A DNA stretch of 64,000 nt from Thalassia testudinum (GCA_037157565.1 JAZHRO010000063.1:87634001-87698000); one strand, 5' to 3'; positions 10,989-22,589 are shown, counted from the first letter of the stretch. Translations and numbers: made by a program. The notes: a model not told the origin generated them from the sequence alone.

Positions 10989-12521
10989 ATGTATCCTTCC
11001 ACATCTTACACGCATTTCCCATCCTACCCTCCTACCAACACTTATCCCCAAGATGATTACTATCCCGACTTGAATTATGACTACCCATCTCCTAGCCGGG
11101 ACAACTTTGATTGGGGATATGAATCCGGACCTCAATTTCCAGGGCCTAACTTTGGACAACAAGACTATGATTACCATCCTTCCCAGAGGTACAAAGTTTA
11201 TAGATCACCCTTTGATGATCAACCTAATTAGATCTACAACCATGAAGAATATGCTGATTATAACACTTACCCTCCCCAGTATTCCACTGAATATAGGCCG
11301 CCACCATTCTTTAAACAACCAGAAATGACCTACTATCAGGGAGGGACCTGAGAACATTGATATCTTGACTCCTCTAGATTTAACCCAAACCCACCCAAAC
11401 CTTAACCGAACCATTCGATTCAAGTGAACCAGATCCAAGACAGGGTGTTGGTAAACTTGAGGAACACCATACAATCTTTAGAAGCCCAGCCAACACCATG
11501 CACTGAAGCATTGTAGCTTATGATAAAAATGATTGACGAGCTGAATAGCTCTTTATTGCATTTGCTCCAACATGTTAGGGATAAGGGCCTGGGTGAGTTT
11601 CTACTTGGGAAATTGTCGAGGTTGAGGATGAAATTTGTGGTTGCCTTAGTCCAATCTTGGGACGATTCTCAAGATGAACCCCCTTCAAGAGAGTCAATGT
11701 CTGAACCAGCTCAGGCACTTGTCGGGGGGGTTACATTTTCTGAGACTGGAGATAACCAGGTTGGTCTAGAGCAACCGATTAAGGATGAATCGATTACTTC
11801 ACCCAAGATCCCCGAGCCAGGGAATGATGAAAAATATGTCTCCGAGGACCACGAAATGACATATGATTTTGAGACATAAATAAATGAGGATCAAGAATTC
11901 TTTAATTCTGAGGGTGAGGAATCTTTGAGTGACGTCCCACTTGAAGTTAAGGAAAATGATTTTAGTGAGGCAAACGGGCTCGAAGAGTATGACGAACCAT
12001 TTGATAGCTCAATTATTGAATATTTGTATTCGTTTGGGGCTAACTTGGAGGATTTGAATCCTCATTTACTAGAAGATTCAATCAGTAGCCCCATTCCTCA
12101 ACCACACCCCCAAGGGATTGATTTTGATTTGGAAATCATTATACCCAAGGAAATCCTAATTCAGCCACAAATGTTGGACTTGGGTACTTTAGATGGGGTG
12201 TACAATGATTTAGAGGTCTCAGAAATGTTGATTTTAAACGATAGGAATTTGGCAATGAAAATTTGGAAGGCTAACTCAGAGGGGAACACAATATTGGATC
12301 TAAGGGTTCCTATTGACCTAAAATCGCCAACTTTTTACCAAGACCCTTATGATATCTTTGAGATGAAACCCAAGATCAGAATCATTGATTACCTTTTTGA
12401 GTTGAAATCTAAAAGGATATCCAAACCTATTGAACCATCTCTACCCATTGTTCGACACTTTGGTCTTGGGCTGCATGCTACAAAACTGCAGGCTCGGCCC
12501 TACAAGCTCAACAATCTTTGA
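10989..12521 (+). pseudogene. Unknown acidic ORF of element B, decayed
   Basis: From the ATG at 10989 one frame runs about 511 codons with only a few in-frame stops (11229, 11349, 11358, 11403, 11514 and 11877), so it was once a single protein. It sits where gag-pol lies in E. The N-terminal 120 residues are rich in Tyr, Pro and Asp. Next comes a likely coiled coil (QDRVLVNLRNTIQSLEAQ, then IDELNSSLLHLLQHV), then a strongly acidic middle rich in Glu, Asp and Ser, and a more regular C-terminus ending HFGLGLHATKLQARPYKLNN. I recognise no domain. The Tyr/Pro-rich part faintly recalls the tail of Athila Gag, which could be its origin, but I cannot show that. Confidence 0.6.
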
Positions 12522-12811
12522 TTTTGGGTGATTTTCACCCAGAACCTGAGAACCACTCGACCCTGGGGCATGGGCCTACACCATAATCTGGTCCACATTT
12601 GTGGACACCTACTGGCATGTCCTGTGATCAATATTTTTAATTTGATTATGGCCTACACTTGTGAATTCCTAATTTCTTCTTTGTTTGTATTTTATGCATA
12701 GCTGAAGTAATAAATTTAGGTGTATTTCCGCGTTCTCTGCGGAGCTGACCGGATTGTCACGAAATTCAGGTGATATTCTATTATTCCACCCTTTTCATGT
12801 CTCTATTTCTA

Positions 12812-12848
12812 CAATGAGGACATTGCATCATTTAGGCATGGGGGGTGG
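12812..12848 (+). other. Conserved CAATG hairpin and purine tract
   Basis: CAATG-AGGA-CATTG is followed by TTTAGGCATGGGGGGTGG. The same unit is found in D, E and F after the coding region. It resembles a second, internal polypurine tract. Confidence 0.75.
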
Positions 12849-13264
12849 ATACTTAATCGTCAAATTATTTTGTTAGCTCTGCAGAATTTCTTTTATTTTC
12901 TTTAAAAAAAAAATAAAAATTCAAAAAGACAAAAAAAGAGTAAAAAATAGACTTAGGAGAAGAGAACTTAGGCTTTTGGAAGTTATTAACTTTAGGAAAC
13001 GATACAATAGGACTTGAACACTTAGATTCTTCAGGTCTTCGAGCTTAATTAGCTCAGGGGTCCACTCGAATGTGGACTTGCCTCAAGTCCTCGTCAAGTA
13101 ATTTTACTTTAATTTGGTGAATAAATTGGGATAATAAGTATACGACTTATCAACCCACCCTTTGATTTGAGGGGATTTTAAGTCTAAGCATCTACACACT
13201 ATTTGTACTGACTCACTTTCAGATGATTTTTATGGAAATTGGATAGCTAATGAACTGTCTAGGG

Positions 13265-13540
13265 TGGTATGGTTATCAAGTTCTCGGTGGTAATAGCTCA
13301 TCGACCAGTTGTCTATAGTCCAACCACACGACCATTCTCTTCATACTACCTTTAAGTAAATCTTAGACTAGGGAAGTCACCTACTTAGGAAAAAGAAAGA
13401 AAAAGTACCCAAAAAGAAAAAAAATAGAAAAAGGAGAAAATAAAAAAATAAAATCACACTTCACTGCACGAGTATGGCTGGCAAGTTGCCGTGGGTAATA
13501 GCCCAATGGTCGGTTGTCCAAAGCCCAGCTCACAAAAATG
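13265..13540 (+). repeat. Two imperfect 65-base direct repeats in the 3' region of B
   Basis: Copies at 13265-13333 and 13472-13540 share TATGG..AAGTT..GTGG(G)TAATAGC, then GTTGTC and AGTCCA/AGCCCA. E has the same pair at 25904-25970 and 26101-26167 on the other strand. Confidence 0.6.
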
Positions 13541-14038
13541 CACAAATAATTTCCAAAACACTTAGGGAAGTGGGGAAGTAGAATAAATCGAGGAGATATA
13601 CATTGGATTTTCCCTTGTGTTGACCCCATAAAAAATAAAAACAGTAGGAAAATAGCTACCGATTGGAAAGATAAACCTTTAGGCAGAAATCTGTAGTCCG
13701 TTTTAATGATCGCCTAGTGAGTCTACCAGCCTTTCACAAGATACTTAGCACTTAGAGTCCTTTTCGAGTCTTAGGTGGGTCGGGTAGCCGAAAAAAGTTA
13801 TCCCGAAACTCTCAAACTCCAAAACTCCAAAAAATTAGAAAAGAAGAAAAAATAAAAAAATATATCTTCCCGTTTCAAATAAGGCGAGGACTTGGGCTGT
13901 CTGCATTCTGGCAGACACCCGGGTACTGTTGAGTTTTCGTAGTTTAGGACCTTAGTTGAAGTTTTCTATTATTAATAAATGACTTAGGCCTAAGCGATAG
14001 AGCCCTAATTCCATTTTTATACATAGCATATAGTTTAA

Positions 14039-14074
14039 TTTTGCTAAGGACTAGCAAAAGATAGGCTTGGGGTA
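14039..14074 (+). other. Hairpin plus polypurine tract of element B
   Basis: TTTTGCTA-AGGAC-TAGCAAAA forms a perfect 8-base-pair hairpin at 14039-14059. It is followed by GATAGGCTTGGGGTA, the likely polypurine tract priming plus-strand DNA, which ends exactly at the 3' LTR. Confidence 0.82.
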
Positions 14075-15881
14075 TGATGTAGACATAATTATTAAGGATA
14101 AAATGCCTATTCATGCATGTTCCTTGGCTTAGACTTGCATTTCATATTATAAATATTGCATAGCATGCATCATCTTGCATTTAGAGTAGTTGTGTATATT
14201 TTAGGTTAATTACGCCCTTTTTATAGCCAGGAGGGAAGGAGATTTATTTCAGGGCCTCGGATGGACAATCTGACTGTACGGATCTGATCAGGGCGACAAT
14301 CGGAGTCTAACGCCTCCGAAATCGTCTAGATTGGAATCTTGTAGCATCATATGAAGTCTGACGAAGATCAACAACCAGGGGGCAATGCGACATCCATACG
14401 GGCTTCAGATGAAAATTTTGACCTTATGGCTGGATCCGAAGCGACGATCGCTATCTAGCAATGTGGAAATCACCTCAATCCAACCACTGTGGCACCCTTT
14501 GCAATAGACAGAAGATGGACAGCCCAGAAGGCGCCACGTGGCACCATAGGCTGCCTAACATTGGCCAGCAGTGCCTATGCATACCACTCTTCATCCACAG
14601 CCTCCATTCGCAATTTTTGGATCTTGATCCAATGGCTGAGAAGCCTTCGCACTGCTCTCCTCTTCGCGACACAAAGGAGGGCTTAGTGCATTGCCTAAGC
14701 ACTCTCCGTATATCAAATGGCATGGGGTCGAATCCTACTAAAGCATCCTTGCTGCATTAATTGAAATTCGGCCACCGGATCTTCATCGAGTGACCACAAA
14801 GCTTCTATGCAGCGCAATCCTATGGGCTAGATTCGCACACGCGTGCGATCATGCAAAATCATATGCATAATCGTACACAGGCACAAACTTAAGACATCCG
14901 TTGGCGTTGTTAACTGTCTGATGCCGATCCAGCAATGCGTGCGCCTCTCTTCAATGCCAGCGGTATGTGTCTTCAAAGGGCCCAATCAGCGGGTGTGCTT
15001 GAGCCTTCAGATCTTGATCGAACGATGGGGAGGCACTCCAACAGATGCTAGCGGAGATAGAGCACGAGCGCCAGTAGGCTTTAGCGACATTTGAAGCATT
15101 TGTTGGTGCGGATCTTTAGCGATGCATTTGATGTCGCTATAGCCCTTGGACTGATTTCCTCCTCTTCCTTTCATTATAAAAGGACCCCTACACCTCTCCT
15201 TCCTCTTCATCTCTTCCTTTCTTCCTCTCACCACCTCTAAGGCTCTAGAGAGAGCTTGTCCCAAGCTCGGGATGCTCCTCTAGAGTAGAAAACCAAATAT
15301 TTTTCCCTCCCCTCATCCCTATTCGTGGAGCATCCCATGGCTATCTTCTCACCTCCCTTCGGGAAGAAGATCCTCATCGCGATGCCATCCTGCCTCACCC
15401 TCCATCCTCGTTCGTCCCACTCCTCACCACCTTCCTCTAGGTGACATCAAAATGAGCCATCCTCCAAGCAACCATCGAGGGGGATTTCTCTCACCTATCT
15501 CTATCTTTATTGCTTTTGTAGTATAGTTTTCCCAATTTCCTAATTGTAATAAACATTTTATTATAAAAATACATGATTGTTTCTCTCTCTCTGTCTCTCT
15601 CTCTCTTTATTTTGCAAGTAGATTAGCTAGATTTCATCGACTTAATCTCTTGCCCTATTAAAAATACCAAAAAAAAAAAAGATAAGATAAAAATGACAAC
15701 AAATAAAAAGCGAAACGCGGATTTTCAAAACCAAACGTTTGCCTCCCTGTGTTCGACCCGGGACTCACTTTTTGAGTTTCGGTTATAAATTTTATCTGAT
15801 CGATGAATTTTCTCGCAAATCGAACTACGATGACGGGTTTTCCAAATCCAATCCTTTCCGTGTGCGAATCTGACGTCATCA
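14075..15881 (+). repeat. 3' LTR of element B
   Basis: 1807 bases, TGATGTAGAC to GACGTCATCA, matching the 5' LTR. The palindrome is at 14617-14632 and the TATA box at 15174-15183. It is uninterrupted, so it shows the empty site for solo LTR C. Confidence 0.92.
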
Positions 15882-15886
15882 CCTTC
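15882..15886. repeat. Target-site duplication of element B, right copy
   Basis: ccttc, identical to 5174-5178. Confidence 0.92.
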
Positions 15887-16252
15887 ATTCATGTTCCTAG
15901 GGTCAGAGGCCCTTCCTATGTGTAGAAGTTCTTCAAGGTGGTGGAAGGGGTCATTAGAATCGCGGCCATGGAAGTGGGGAATCAGATTGATGATCTATGG
16001 TTTGAGTTTCAAATCTTCCCCAACCTGAGGTACCCTAATAAAAGGTTCAGGTTGGGCCTTAGGAGGATTGTAAAAGTCATGAAGAGGCTGGTCTGCTCTT
16101 TCGTTTTGGAGCCGAGTAATGTCCTTCACTATGACCTCTATTTGTTTGTCATGATGCTGGCCCTACTTAGTAATCTTCCTTTTTAAGAGTGTCATTAGAT
16201 CTAGATTTTGTTCTTCCTCTTCGATCTCATCTTCCTCATGGTGACTAGCCAT
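15882..16252 (-). pseudogene. Gag of element A, N-terminal part
   Basis: I chose the ATG at 16250-16252 because the frame then reads MASHHEEDEIEEEEQNLD and runs, with two in-frame stops, to the B insertion. Downstream landmarks are LHDFYNPP, FIRVPQ, then a block around IPHFHGRDSNDPFHHLEEL. The last aligns with the Gag of F near 38165 (IPKFHGLKSEDPFQHIKQL). Joined across B it leads straight into the Gag core at 5178. Gag would form the virus-like particle in the cytoplasm. Confidence 0.8.
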
Positions 16253-17774
16253 TAAAGAGGGTTCAGATTGAGATTCTGGACAATTAGGTTTTCTCCTAGG
16301 ATTTCTTTCTAAGGTGGTAGTAAATCAGGATGTAGAGATCTTCTACCTTGCATGCACCAGAAGAATGTTCGTAGATGAGAGGGAGAAGATAGATGAGAGA
16401 ATACCCCACCCTTTCAATGCAAGCAATCAAGTTATTCCTTAGATTATAAACCCTAAATAGAGCTAATCCTGGTTCTCCAAAACACAACTAGGTTAGATCA
16501 ACCCTTGAATTACTTTGCTAGCTAGAAGGTTGGGACCCCTAGGACACCCCTCACGGTGGGACACACTAAGGGTTAACGCGGTTACCGCACTGACCTTTCT
16601 TGTTGCTAGTGGGTCCAAGTAGACAAGGCCTTCACCTTAGCCCAATCTAATTTCAAGTCCCCAAGAATATTACTCTTACTTAGGTCACGTCTACTCAGTT
16701 TTAGGCTTAGGCTTGATGCACTTTTGGAATATGATGGACATTAGGGGGGTGTTGCCCTTAAGAGTGATTTTCAATTGTGTGAGTGCACAGGCATACAAGA
16801 GTTCACAAGTAATTTTTATGATGAAGTGGATTTTAAGGTTCAAATGCTTGTATTAGTGAGTTTTAGAGTTCACTTAAGTAAATATCTTCAATAAATAGTT
16901 CTGATGAGGCACACAATAGCTTTGCAAATCCTAATTGTCTGACATATTTCCTTTATGAATTGAAATGCAGATAGTGCTAGATGGACCTTTTAAGTCCAAA
17001 ATCAAAGAAGTGGTGCGACCCAAACAATGTAGTCAATTGATCTTATTTCACCACTATCTAGGCTCTTAGAATTTTTTTTTCAAGAATTTTAATGCATGCT
17101 TTCTACTTTTTACAGATTTAAAGTGTGCTGGGGTTTCTGTAGTGTATTTTGACCCCCAAATCGTGATTGAATAATCCGTGCAATTCAACGTGCATGAAAT
17201 ATTTTTTTTAGATTTTTCCTAAATTCTTCATTTTCATAGAAATTCAGTACCATAAATTTAAACAATTAGAGTTATATGAAAATTTCTATGATATTTTGAA
17301 CTTTGGAAAATTAGGAATAATAATCAATTTGATAATAGTTCAGTGTATGAATTTTTGAAATTTTCCTATAACTTAGATTTCTATAAAATTTAGATATACT
17401 GTTCCTGACTTCAAAACTCATGTCCAGTAAAAAGTTCAGAATTTTTGGACGTGAGGATTTTTGGAAATTGAATTTTTAATACAAGAGTTTGTTTTAGCCC
17501 GAAAAATCACTAAGCAAATTTTTTCTTATTTTTTTATAAAAAAACCAAGCAAATGCTAACTAATCCTAAGGTTCAAGCAAAACACCAACTTTTTTTTTTC
17601 AAAAGGAAATCTAACCTAATCTAAGCTACGAGTACTTATCTGACATTCGAATATATTTTTTCCGTTGTTGCGCGTGTCTCCCTTCAATTTTGTGATTCTT
17701 GCGCATCCAAAAATAGCAAGTTAGAATCTCAAATAATCTCTTTACAAGAAAATTTTTTTTAAAATTTTCATTGC
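16253..17774 (-). other. Leader of element A
   Basis: No gene is seen. The stretch near 16585-16630 (gacctttcttg, then gggtcca and gtagac) is shared with the leader of D near 54870. The part nearest the primer site is very AT-rich. Confidence 0.65.
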
Positions 17775-17793
17775 CTCCATGGAAACGGTGCCA
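17775..17793 (-). other. Primer-binding site of element A (tRNA-Asp, decayed)
   Basis: On the minus strand TGGCACCGTTTCCATGGAG, next to the 5' LTR. It has several differences from the perfect tRNA-Asp complement. Confidence 0.78.
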
Positions 17794-18256
17794 ACTTGTT
17801 CACTTGCGAGACGCATTAAAGATTAGTTCTGCTGTTGTAGTGTGAATCACGATGAAACAAATAATACTTATAAAGTTTTGGTGAGTACAGAGTCTTTCGT
17901 AGGGAGGCAAAACACGATTTTATGCGAATGCTTTTCAAAAAGCCATTCTCAACAAATATTTATAGATTTATATATATATAGACATTAGATATCCAAAAAA
18001 TCAGAATTTTGTTGCTATTTGGAAATAGTTTTTAAACTAGAAAGCACTATTCTAAAGAGTAGATAGAGAAATAGAGAGAGATAGAGATAGAGATAGAGAG
18101 AGAGAGCAGATGATGACATCACTTGTGGAATTCTTGTGTGAAGTGTGGCAGCACTTAAGATCCAGAGTACTGGGAGGAAGTCCAGAGAGGAGTTGCAGAG
18201 AGAGAGGCTGGAGTTGTATATGGTGGGAGTTACCCTCAACTGGGGGGCTTTGGGGC

Positions 18257-18267
18257 TCTTTTTATAG
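18257..18267 (-). promoter_or_regulatory. TATA box of the A 5' LTR
   Basis: CTATAAAAAGA on the minus strand. Confidence 0.6.
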
Positions 18268-18527
18268 CTTTAATGAGGGGCAAAGCAGGCATTTTAGCCC
18301 CTAAAACTGTGCAATAACGTTGGTTTGATTAGATTTGTTGATTGAGAGATCAACGGCTCTGATCGCGCTTCAAAAGGCCTTCCTAAATGCCTCCTACACA
18401 TGGATGCATTCTAGTGGCGCCACATGGCATGCCCGTAGCCACCAATCACGATCCGTGTGCCGTTCGCTCTCCTCACACATGCTCTTGCATTCAAATCGCA
18501 CGCCTTCAATCCTAGCCACATGGACGA

Positions 18528-18937
18528 CCTAAATCAAGCGTGCCACCATCTTAAGGAGAACGCGTGGATTGGGGCATTAGCGTGCATGTCAAATCATGCA
18601 TGTACATCGGATGATCCTTGTTGCACCACGTGCCTACATCCATGCCCTCCGATCGTCATCCAACGATCCAATTTAGTCCAAGCACACAACCTTCCTGATT
18701 TGGTGCACGGTAAAGATTGATCCCGTAGATCGAACGGCCTAAATCAAGTGTGCCACCATCTTAAGGAGAACGCGTGGATTAGGGCATTAGCGTGCATGTC
18801 AAATCATGCATGTACATTGGATGATCCTCGTCGCACCACACGCCTACATCCATGCCCTCCGATCATCATCCAACGGTCCAATTTTGTCCAAGCGCACGAC
18901 CTTCCTGATTTGGTGCACGATAAGGATTGATCTCGTG
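18528..18937. repeat. Tandem duplication of a 210-base unit in the A LTR
   Basis: Unit 1 starts cctaaatcaagcgtgccacc at 18528 and unit 2 starts cctaaatcaagtgtgccacc at 18738. The copies differ by scattered, mostly C/T or A/G, changes. It is specific to the A LTR; B and E LTRs lack it. Confidence 0.9.
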
Positions 18938-19017
18938 CCCTTCGCTTGCATACAGGTGCGCTAATCGCTACGCCATAAGAGCGGATGGTTACGTTTTCAT
19001 TTCCGTGTGAGGCTACC

Positions 19018-19049
19018 CTCAGCTGTTGGATCTTCAACCAACGGCTGAG
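19018..19049. repeat. 32-base palindrome in U3 of the A LTR
   Basis: Arms CTCAGC..TTGG and CCAA..GCTGAG around a short centre. It is the decayed form of the near-perfect copy at 24778-24809. Confidence 0.7.
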
Positions 19050-19653
19050 ATGGATTCCCACTGATGAGGGCGTGGCTTAGCCATCGATGTGCCATGCTTG
19101 TGGCCATTGGATGATGATTCAATGACCCACAATGTGTGAGAAGAGAGCTTTAGAGATTGGGGACTCGGCGAGGAGCGACAATGATGGCACCATGTGGCAC
19201 CATCATGACCGTCCATCTTTCTTTCTTTGTACATCATTCTGTAGGTTTCCGATCGAGGTGATTTTTACGCCGTTGGATTGCGATCGTTTATCTGGATCCA
19301 TCCATGGAGTCGGATTTTACATCTGAGGCTTGGATTTCTATCATCTTGCTCCTTGGACTCTGTTCTATGAGCTACACTTGATGTTGTGGATGTCTGATCA
19401 AGACGATTCTGGAAACGTTGGACTCCTGTCGTCGTTCTAATCAGATCCGTACGGTTTGATCTATCATTTGTGGCCTCGGATCATCTGCAATAAATTTTGT
19501 CTCCCTTTTAGAGCATAAAATGATAGTATTATCTATAATACTACCAAATTAGCTATTATGTAATTTATGATGCTTATGCATGCATTGTTCCTAAGTTAGG
19601 CTACAATCTAACTTAATTCAAGTAAATTAGGTCGTATGATTGCTGTGCAATCA

Positions 19654-19818
19654 CCCTTCCATCAGGCTCCTCCAATCCACCATGCATGCGAACTTGAACT
19701 CCTTCACACTTGTATCCATTTACATTTATCCTGAAACTCAAAAACTTAAATGCAAATGTTAAATCACAAGTGTTTTGTAATCATCAAAATTAACAATCTT
19801 GGCATCCTTACACCAACA
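19654..19818 (-). repeat. LTR1 of element H, remaining fragment
   Basis: It matches the terminal 165 bases of LTR2 (23550-23676 plus 61133-61169) and of solo LTR G, ending ..CACCAACA. It is cut on the left by element A; the rest should lie beyond A's missing 3' LTR. Confidence 0.82.
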
Positions 19819-19836
19819 ATCTCCCCCTTTTTTATG
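19819..19836 (-). other. Polypurine tract of H unit 1
   Basis: The plus strand reads atctcccccttttttatg, so the minus strand is AAAAAAGGGGGAGAT directly before the LTR. Confidence 0.75.
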
Positions 19837-20218
19837 ATGACAAAACCACATATATTAATCAAAAAATTCTCCCCCTTTTTTACATTATCAAAAAGGTTTA
19901 ATCGATTTTAATTATTTTATCCTATACTCTCCCTTAAAACATGCTCTTCTAATTTCATCTTTTTGATGTAACAAGATAGCTATGTTATCTTTTGAGATCT
20001 CCCCTTATCTAAATGATGCAAATCTTTCTCTCCCTTAAAGATTGACATGTAGTTTATCAAAGTTTAACACCCCCTATCTAAGTGCTATAGGTAAAAAATG
20101 ATAGGGTAAAGATTTTACCTCACTTACCAAGGCTAATAGCATAGCCCAAATGGAGGTTGATGCCAAAATGGATGAGGCTCCCATTCGAAGTTTGGAGGTC
20201 TGGGCATTGGAGCCAGTC

Positions 20219-21898
20219 TCAAATCGAATGGTTGATTAATGTGATTCGATCACCCGTCGATCTTCTTCTTGATCTTCTTGTCTTCCTTTTTGGTCTACTC
20301 CTTGATCCTCCCAATTTGAGTACTCCATCCTTTGTCTTGTAAGTCCAATCCTTGATATTGAAGTCTTCTTTGTGACCTACAAAACAATATTCTAATTCTT
20401 TCTTTGGTATCCAAGTTAATTTGGATCTGATTTTGTTAGTTGGACTCCTTGATGGAGATCCTTTCTTAACCTTTTGTTTGGTGCTAACTCCTTTTAACAA
20501 CTTATCTATTTTTTCTTTAAGACAAGCAAGATCATTTTCAATAACATGCATCTTGATTTTTAAATTAGAAATTTCCATTTTTAAACTAGTATTCTCCTCA
20601 ATAAATTTATGATTTTCATTGATTTGGTTATGATTTTATAACAATAAGTCATCATTTTCAGAAATGGTAGGACTAGAACTAACTTCTAGATCATTAAGTT
20701 GAATCTCTAACCTTTCATTTTTAGATTTAAGAAAGCTAAGATTCTTTTTCAAATTTCTATTTTCTACTTTTAATGATTTACTAAGATCATACAATTCCTC
20801 AACTGCTTCTTGCAATTCATTAAAAGAGTTTACCATTTTGTTGCCATCTTCATCCTCACTCTTTCTTGCGATGGCCATAAACCCATGTAAGCGGTTTTGT
20901 TCTTCTCTTTGGGTTCTTCTTCCTCCTCCTTCGAGGTCAAATCTTCCCAAGTTGCTTGGAATGGTTTCTTCTTATACCTCTTGTCCTTCTCCTTATTCTT
21001 TTCTTTCTTTAGAAGAGGGCATTTGGGTCGTATATGCCCCTTCTTGTTGCAATGATAGCAATGAATTGGACTTTCCTTCTCTTTCTCCTTCTCCTTCTCT
21101 CTTTGAATCCCTACAAAACATAGAAAATTTTTTAAGTAAAATTCTAAGATCCTCGTCGTCGAAACTTACCTCACTGTTTGAAGTGACTTTGAAGGCGAGT
21201 GTCTTCCTTGGCTTCAACTCCAGCATGTACTTCTTCTTTTGCTTTATCTTTGTCTCATAGGACATGAAATTTCCTAAGAGATCTTCCATGTTGAGCTCCT
21301 TAACTTCATTCGCCTCCTCGATGGTGGTGGCCTTTTGTTCCCATTCCGGTCCAAGGGAATAAAGAAGCTTTCCTTGAAGCTCCCCCTTGATCGAGTGAAC
21401 CTAGTATACATCTCATGAGTATACTAGGGTTTTCAAGTTGTTCACATCTCATATAAGAGTGAACCTAGTATACATCTCACTTAAAGACTCATTAGATTTC
21501 ATGGAGAAGGATTCAAAATCTTGAGATAAAATGTTAATCTTGGAAGCTCTTACTATGGAGGTACCTTCATGAGTTACCTCAAGTGCATACCATATCTAAA
21601 ATGCAGTGGCGCATTGAGAAATGCAGTTGAATTCTTCCGGGCTCAATGCGCAATAGAGAGCGTTCATCATCTTTGCATTGAGGGATAGCTCCTTAACATG
21701 TTACTGCGAGTATCCTCCCGCAAGTCTCTCTAGGATGTCAAAAGGAGTTTCACATCTAGCCCAGATGGTGAAGTCATTGGCTTGAAGCCACATCTTCATC
21801 CTAAGCTTCCAATACCATTACTTGCTCCCATCGAAGTAGGGAGGATGGGTAGTGGACCATCCGTCGATGTGTCTAGTCCCTATGATGCTTCACTCCAT
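20219..21898 (-). pseudogene. Gag of H unit 1 (copia, SIRE-like)
   Basis: The ATG at 21896-21898 lies 53 bases from the LTR, as does the start in unit 2. The unit 2 copy shows the family better; here the N-terminus is frameshifted. Recognisable parts are MEDLLGNFMSYETKIKQKKK (near 21280), the CCHC zinc knuckle CYHCNKKGHIRPKCP at 21016-21060, and long coiled-coil stretches (20950-20640 and 20578-20450). It ends near 20219. The Gag would coat element RNA in the particle. Many stops and shifts make it non-functional. Confidence 0.8.
21016..21060 (-). other. CCHC zinc-knuckle codons of H unit 1 Gag
   Basis: CYHCNKKGHIRPKCP: the spacing C-X2-C-X4-H-X4-C is the retroviral nucleocapsid knuckle and is intact. 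Confidence 0.9.
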
Positions 21899-22589
21899 CG
21901 GATCCTTGTCGAGTTATGTCAATGTGCAAGATCAGTTCTAATACCAATAGTAGATTCTACCAGACGAGGGCGAGCATGATAAACGAAATAATGCAGAATA
22001 AAATATCACAACCACACAAATTGCAATCTCACAAGCATACAATGGATTTTTAGGTTGAAACCCAAACCAGGGTAAAGACCACCACCTAAGCCTCTTGATC
22101 TAGGATTTTTCTATTGACCTAGTCAATCAAATCCACTATCCAAGTAACTTAAATGAGGGTGACTTAACCTCTTACAGCCACACTACTATGTACGAGGATA
22201 GTGTACCTCAACCTCTCATCTTCACAAGGAGTATTTTGTCTCACGATGGAAACTGGAATTTGCAAAGCAAATACCCAAAGAAAGACAATATACAAATATC
22301 TTATAAAATGACAAAGTATAAATCGAACTAGCTATATAGGCAAAGCAAACTTCCCTTTAGTGGAAGTGCATCGGCTAGTGATGCAGAGTGCATGATCCAT
22401 GCAATGGTACGACGACGGTCTCCTATGCAACGGCGGGAAAGTGCGAGCACAATGAAGATGGTGCTCTCTACTGTATGTTAGAAGATCTTGGAGAGCAGCA
22501 ACACTTTTGTACTTGATAATCTCCTCTTTGACACAAATGTGGCCGAAAGTAGTATTACTTCGTGTATCTAACAAAGGAAGAGTGTCTCT

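Larger units (their letters stand above)
12522..14038 (+). other. 3' untranslated region of element B
   Basis: No gene is seen. It is related to the 3' region of E (26817-25347 on the minus strand) for about 1.4 kb: the CAATG hairpin motif at 12812, a GTCCAC..GTGGAC hairpin at 13060 and two copies of a 65-base repeat occur in the same order. A-rich runs are at 12900-12960 and 13390-13450. Confidence 0.7.
5179..15881 (+). mobile_element. Element B: non-autonomous Athila-type LTR element without gag-pol, inserted in gag of A
   Basis: B has two LTRs of about 1.8 kb (5179-9731 once solo LTR C is removed, and 14075-15881), perfect ccttc target duplications, a tRNA-Asp primer site at 9735, a polypurine tract at 14060-14074 and a 4.3 kb interior. 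The interior has no protease, RT, RNase H or integrase; it has one decayed acidic ORF (10989-12521). Leader and 3' region are clearly related to those of element E, so an E-like element probably supplied the enzymes. The first 185 bases of the two LTRs differ at about 11 places by my alignment, so the insertion is not recent. Confidence 0.9.
1..19653 (-). mobile_element. Element A: Athila-lineage Ty3/gypsy element, split by element B; 3' end outside window
   Basis: This is a minus-strand LTR retrotransposon. Read 5' to 3' it has an LTR (19653-17797), a tRNA-Asp primer site, a leader, gag starting at 16252, the element B insertion, the rest of gag, protease, reverse transcriptase, RNase H and integrase, which reaches position 1. 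The 3' LTR is outside the window. The domain order protease-RT-RNase H-integrase is Ty3/gypsy, and the Gag-protease linker, protease motif and integrase tail match Athila. Coding is broken by stops and frameshifts, and the protease catalytic Asp is Asn. The right end (TG..CA, 19653) falls inside an H-family LTR, so A inserted into H. Assignment to Athila rests on recalled family motifs, not a tree. Confidence 0.88.
17797..19653 (-). repeat. 5' LTR of element A
   Basis: 1857 bases from the primer side (plus strand TGTTCACTTG) to ..GCAATCA. On the minus strand it starts TGATTGCACAGC. It shares blocks with LTRs of B and E: the palindrome at 19018, a CTATAAAAAGAG TATA box at 18257-18267 and the cgtacgg..gatc region near 19440. 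Only this LTR of A is in the window. A 210-base unit is duplicated inside. The ORFs at 18457-18930 merely follow that duplication. Confidence 0.8.

Noticed and set aside
15938..16186. 82-codon plus-strand ORF
   Set aside because: It is the antisense shadow of the N-terminal Gag of A, which aligns with the Gag of F.
18457..18930. Two similar plus-strand ORFs with matching protein sequence
   Set aside because: They are copies of one another because the underlying 210 bases are duplicated in an LTR; no start, domain or relative outside it.
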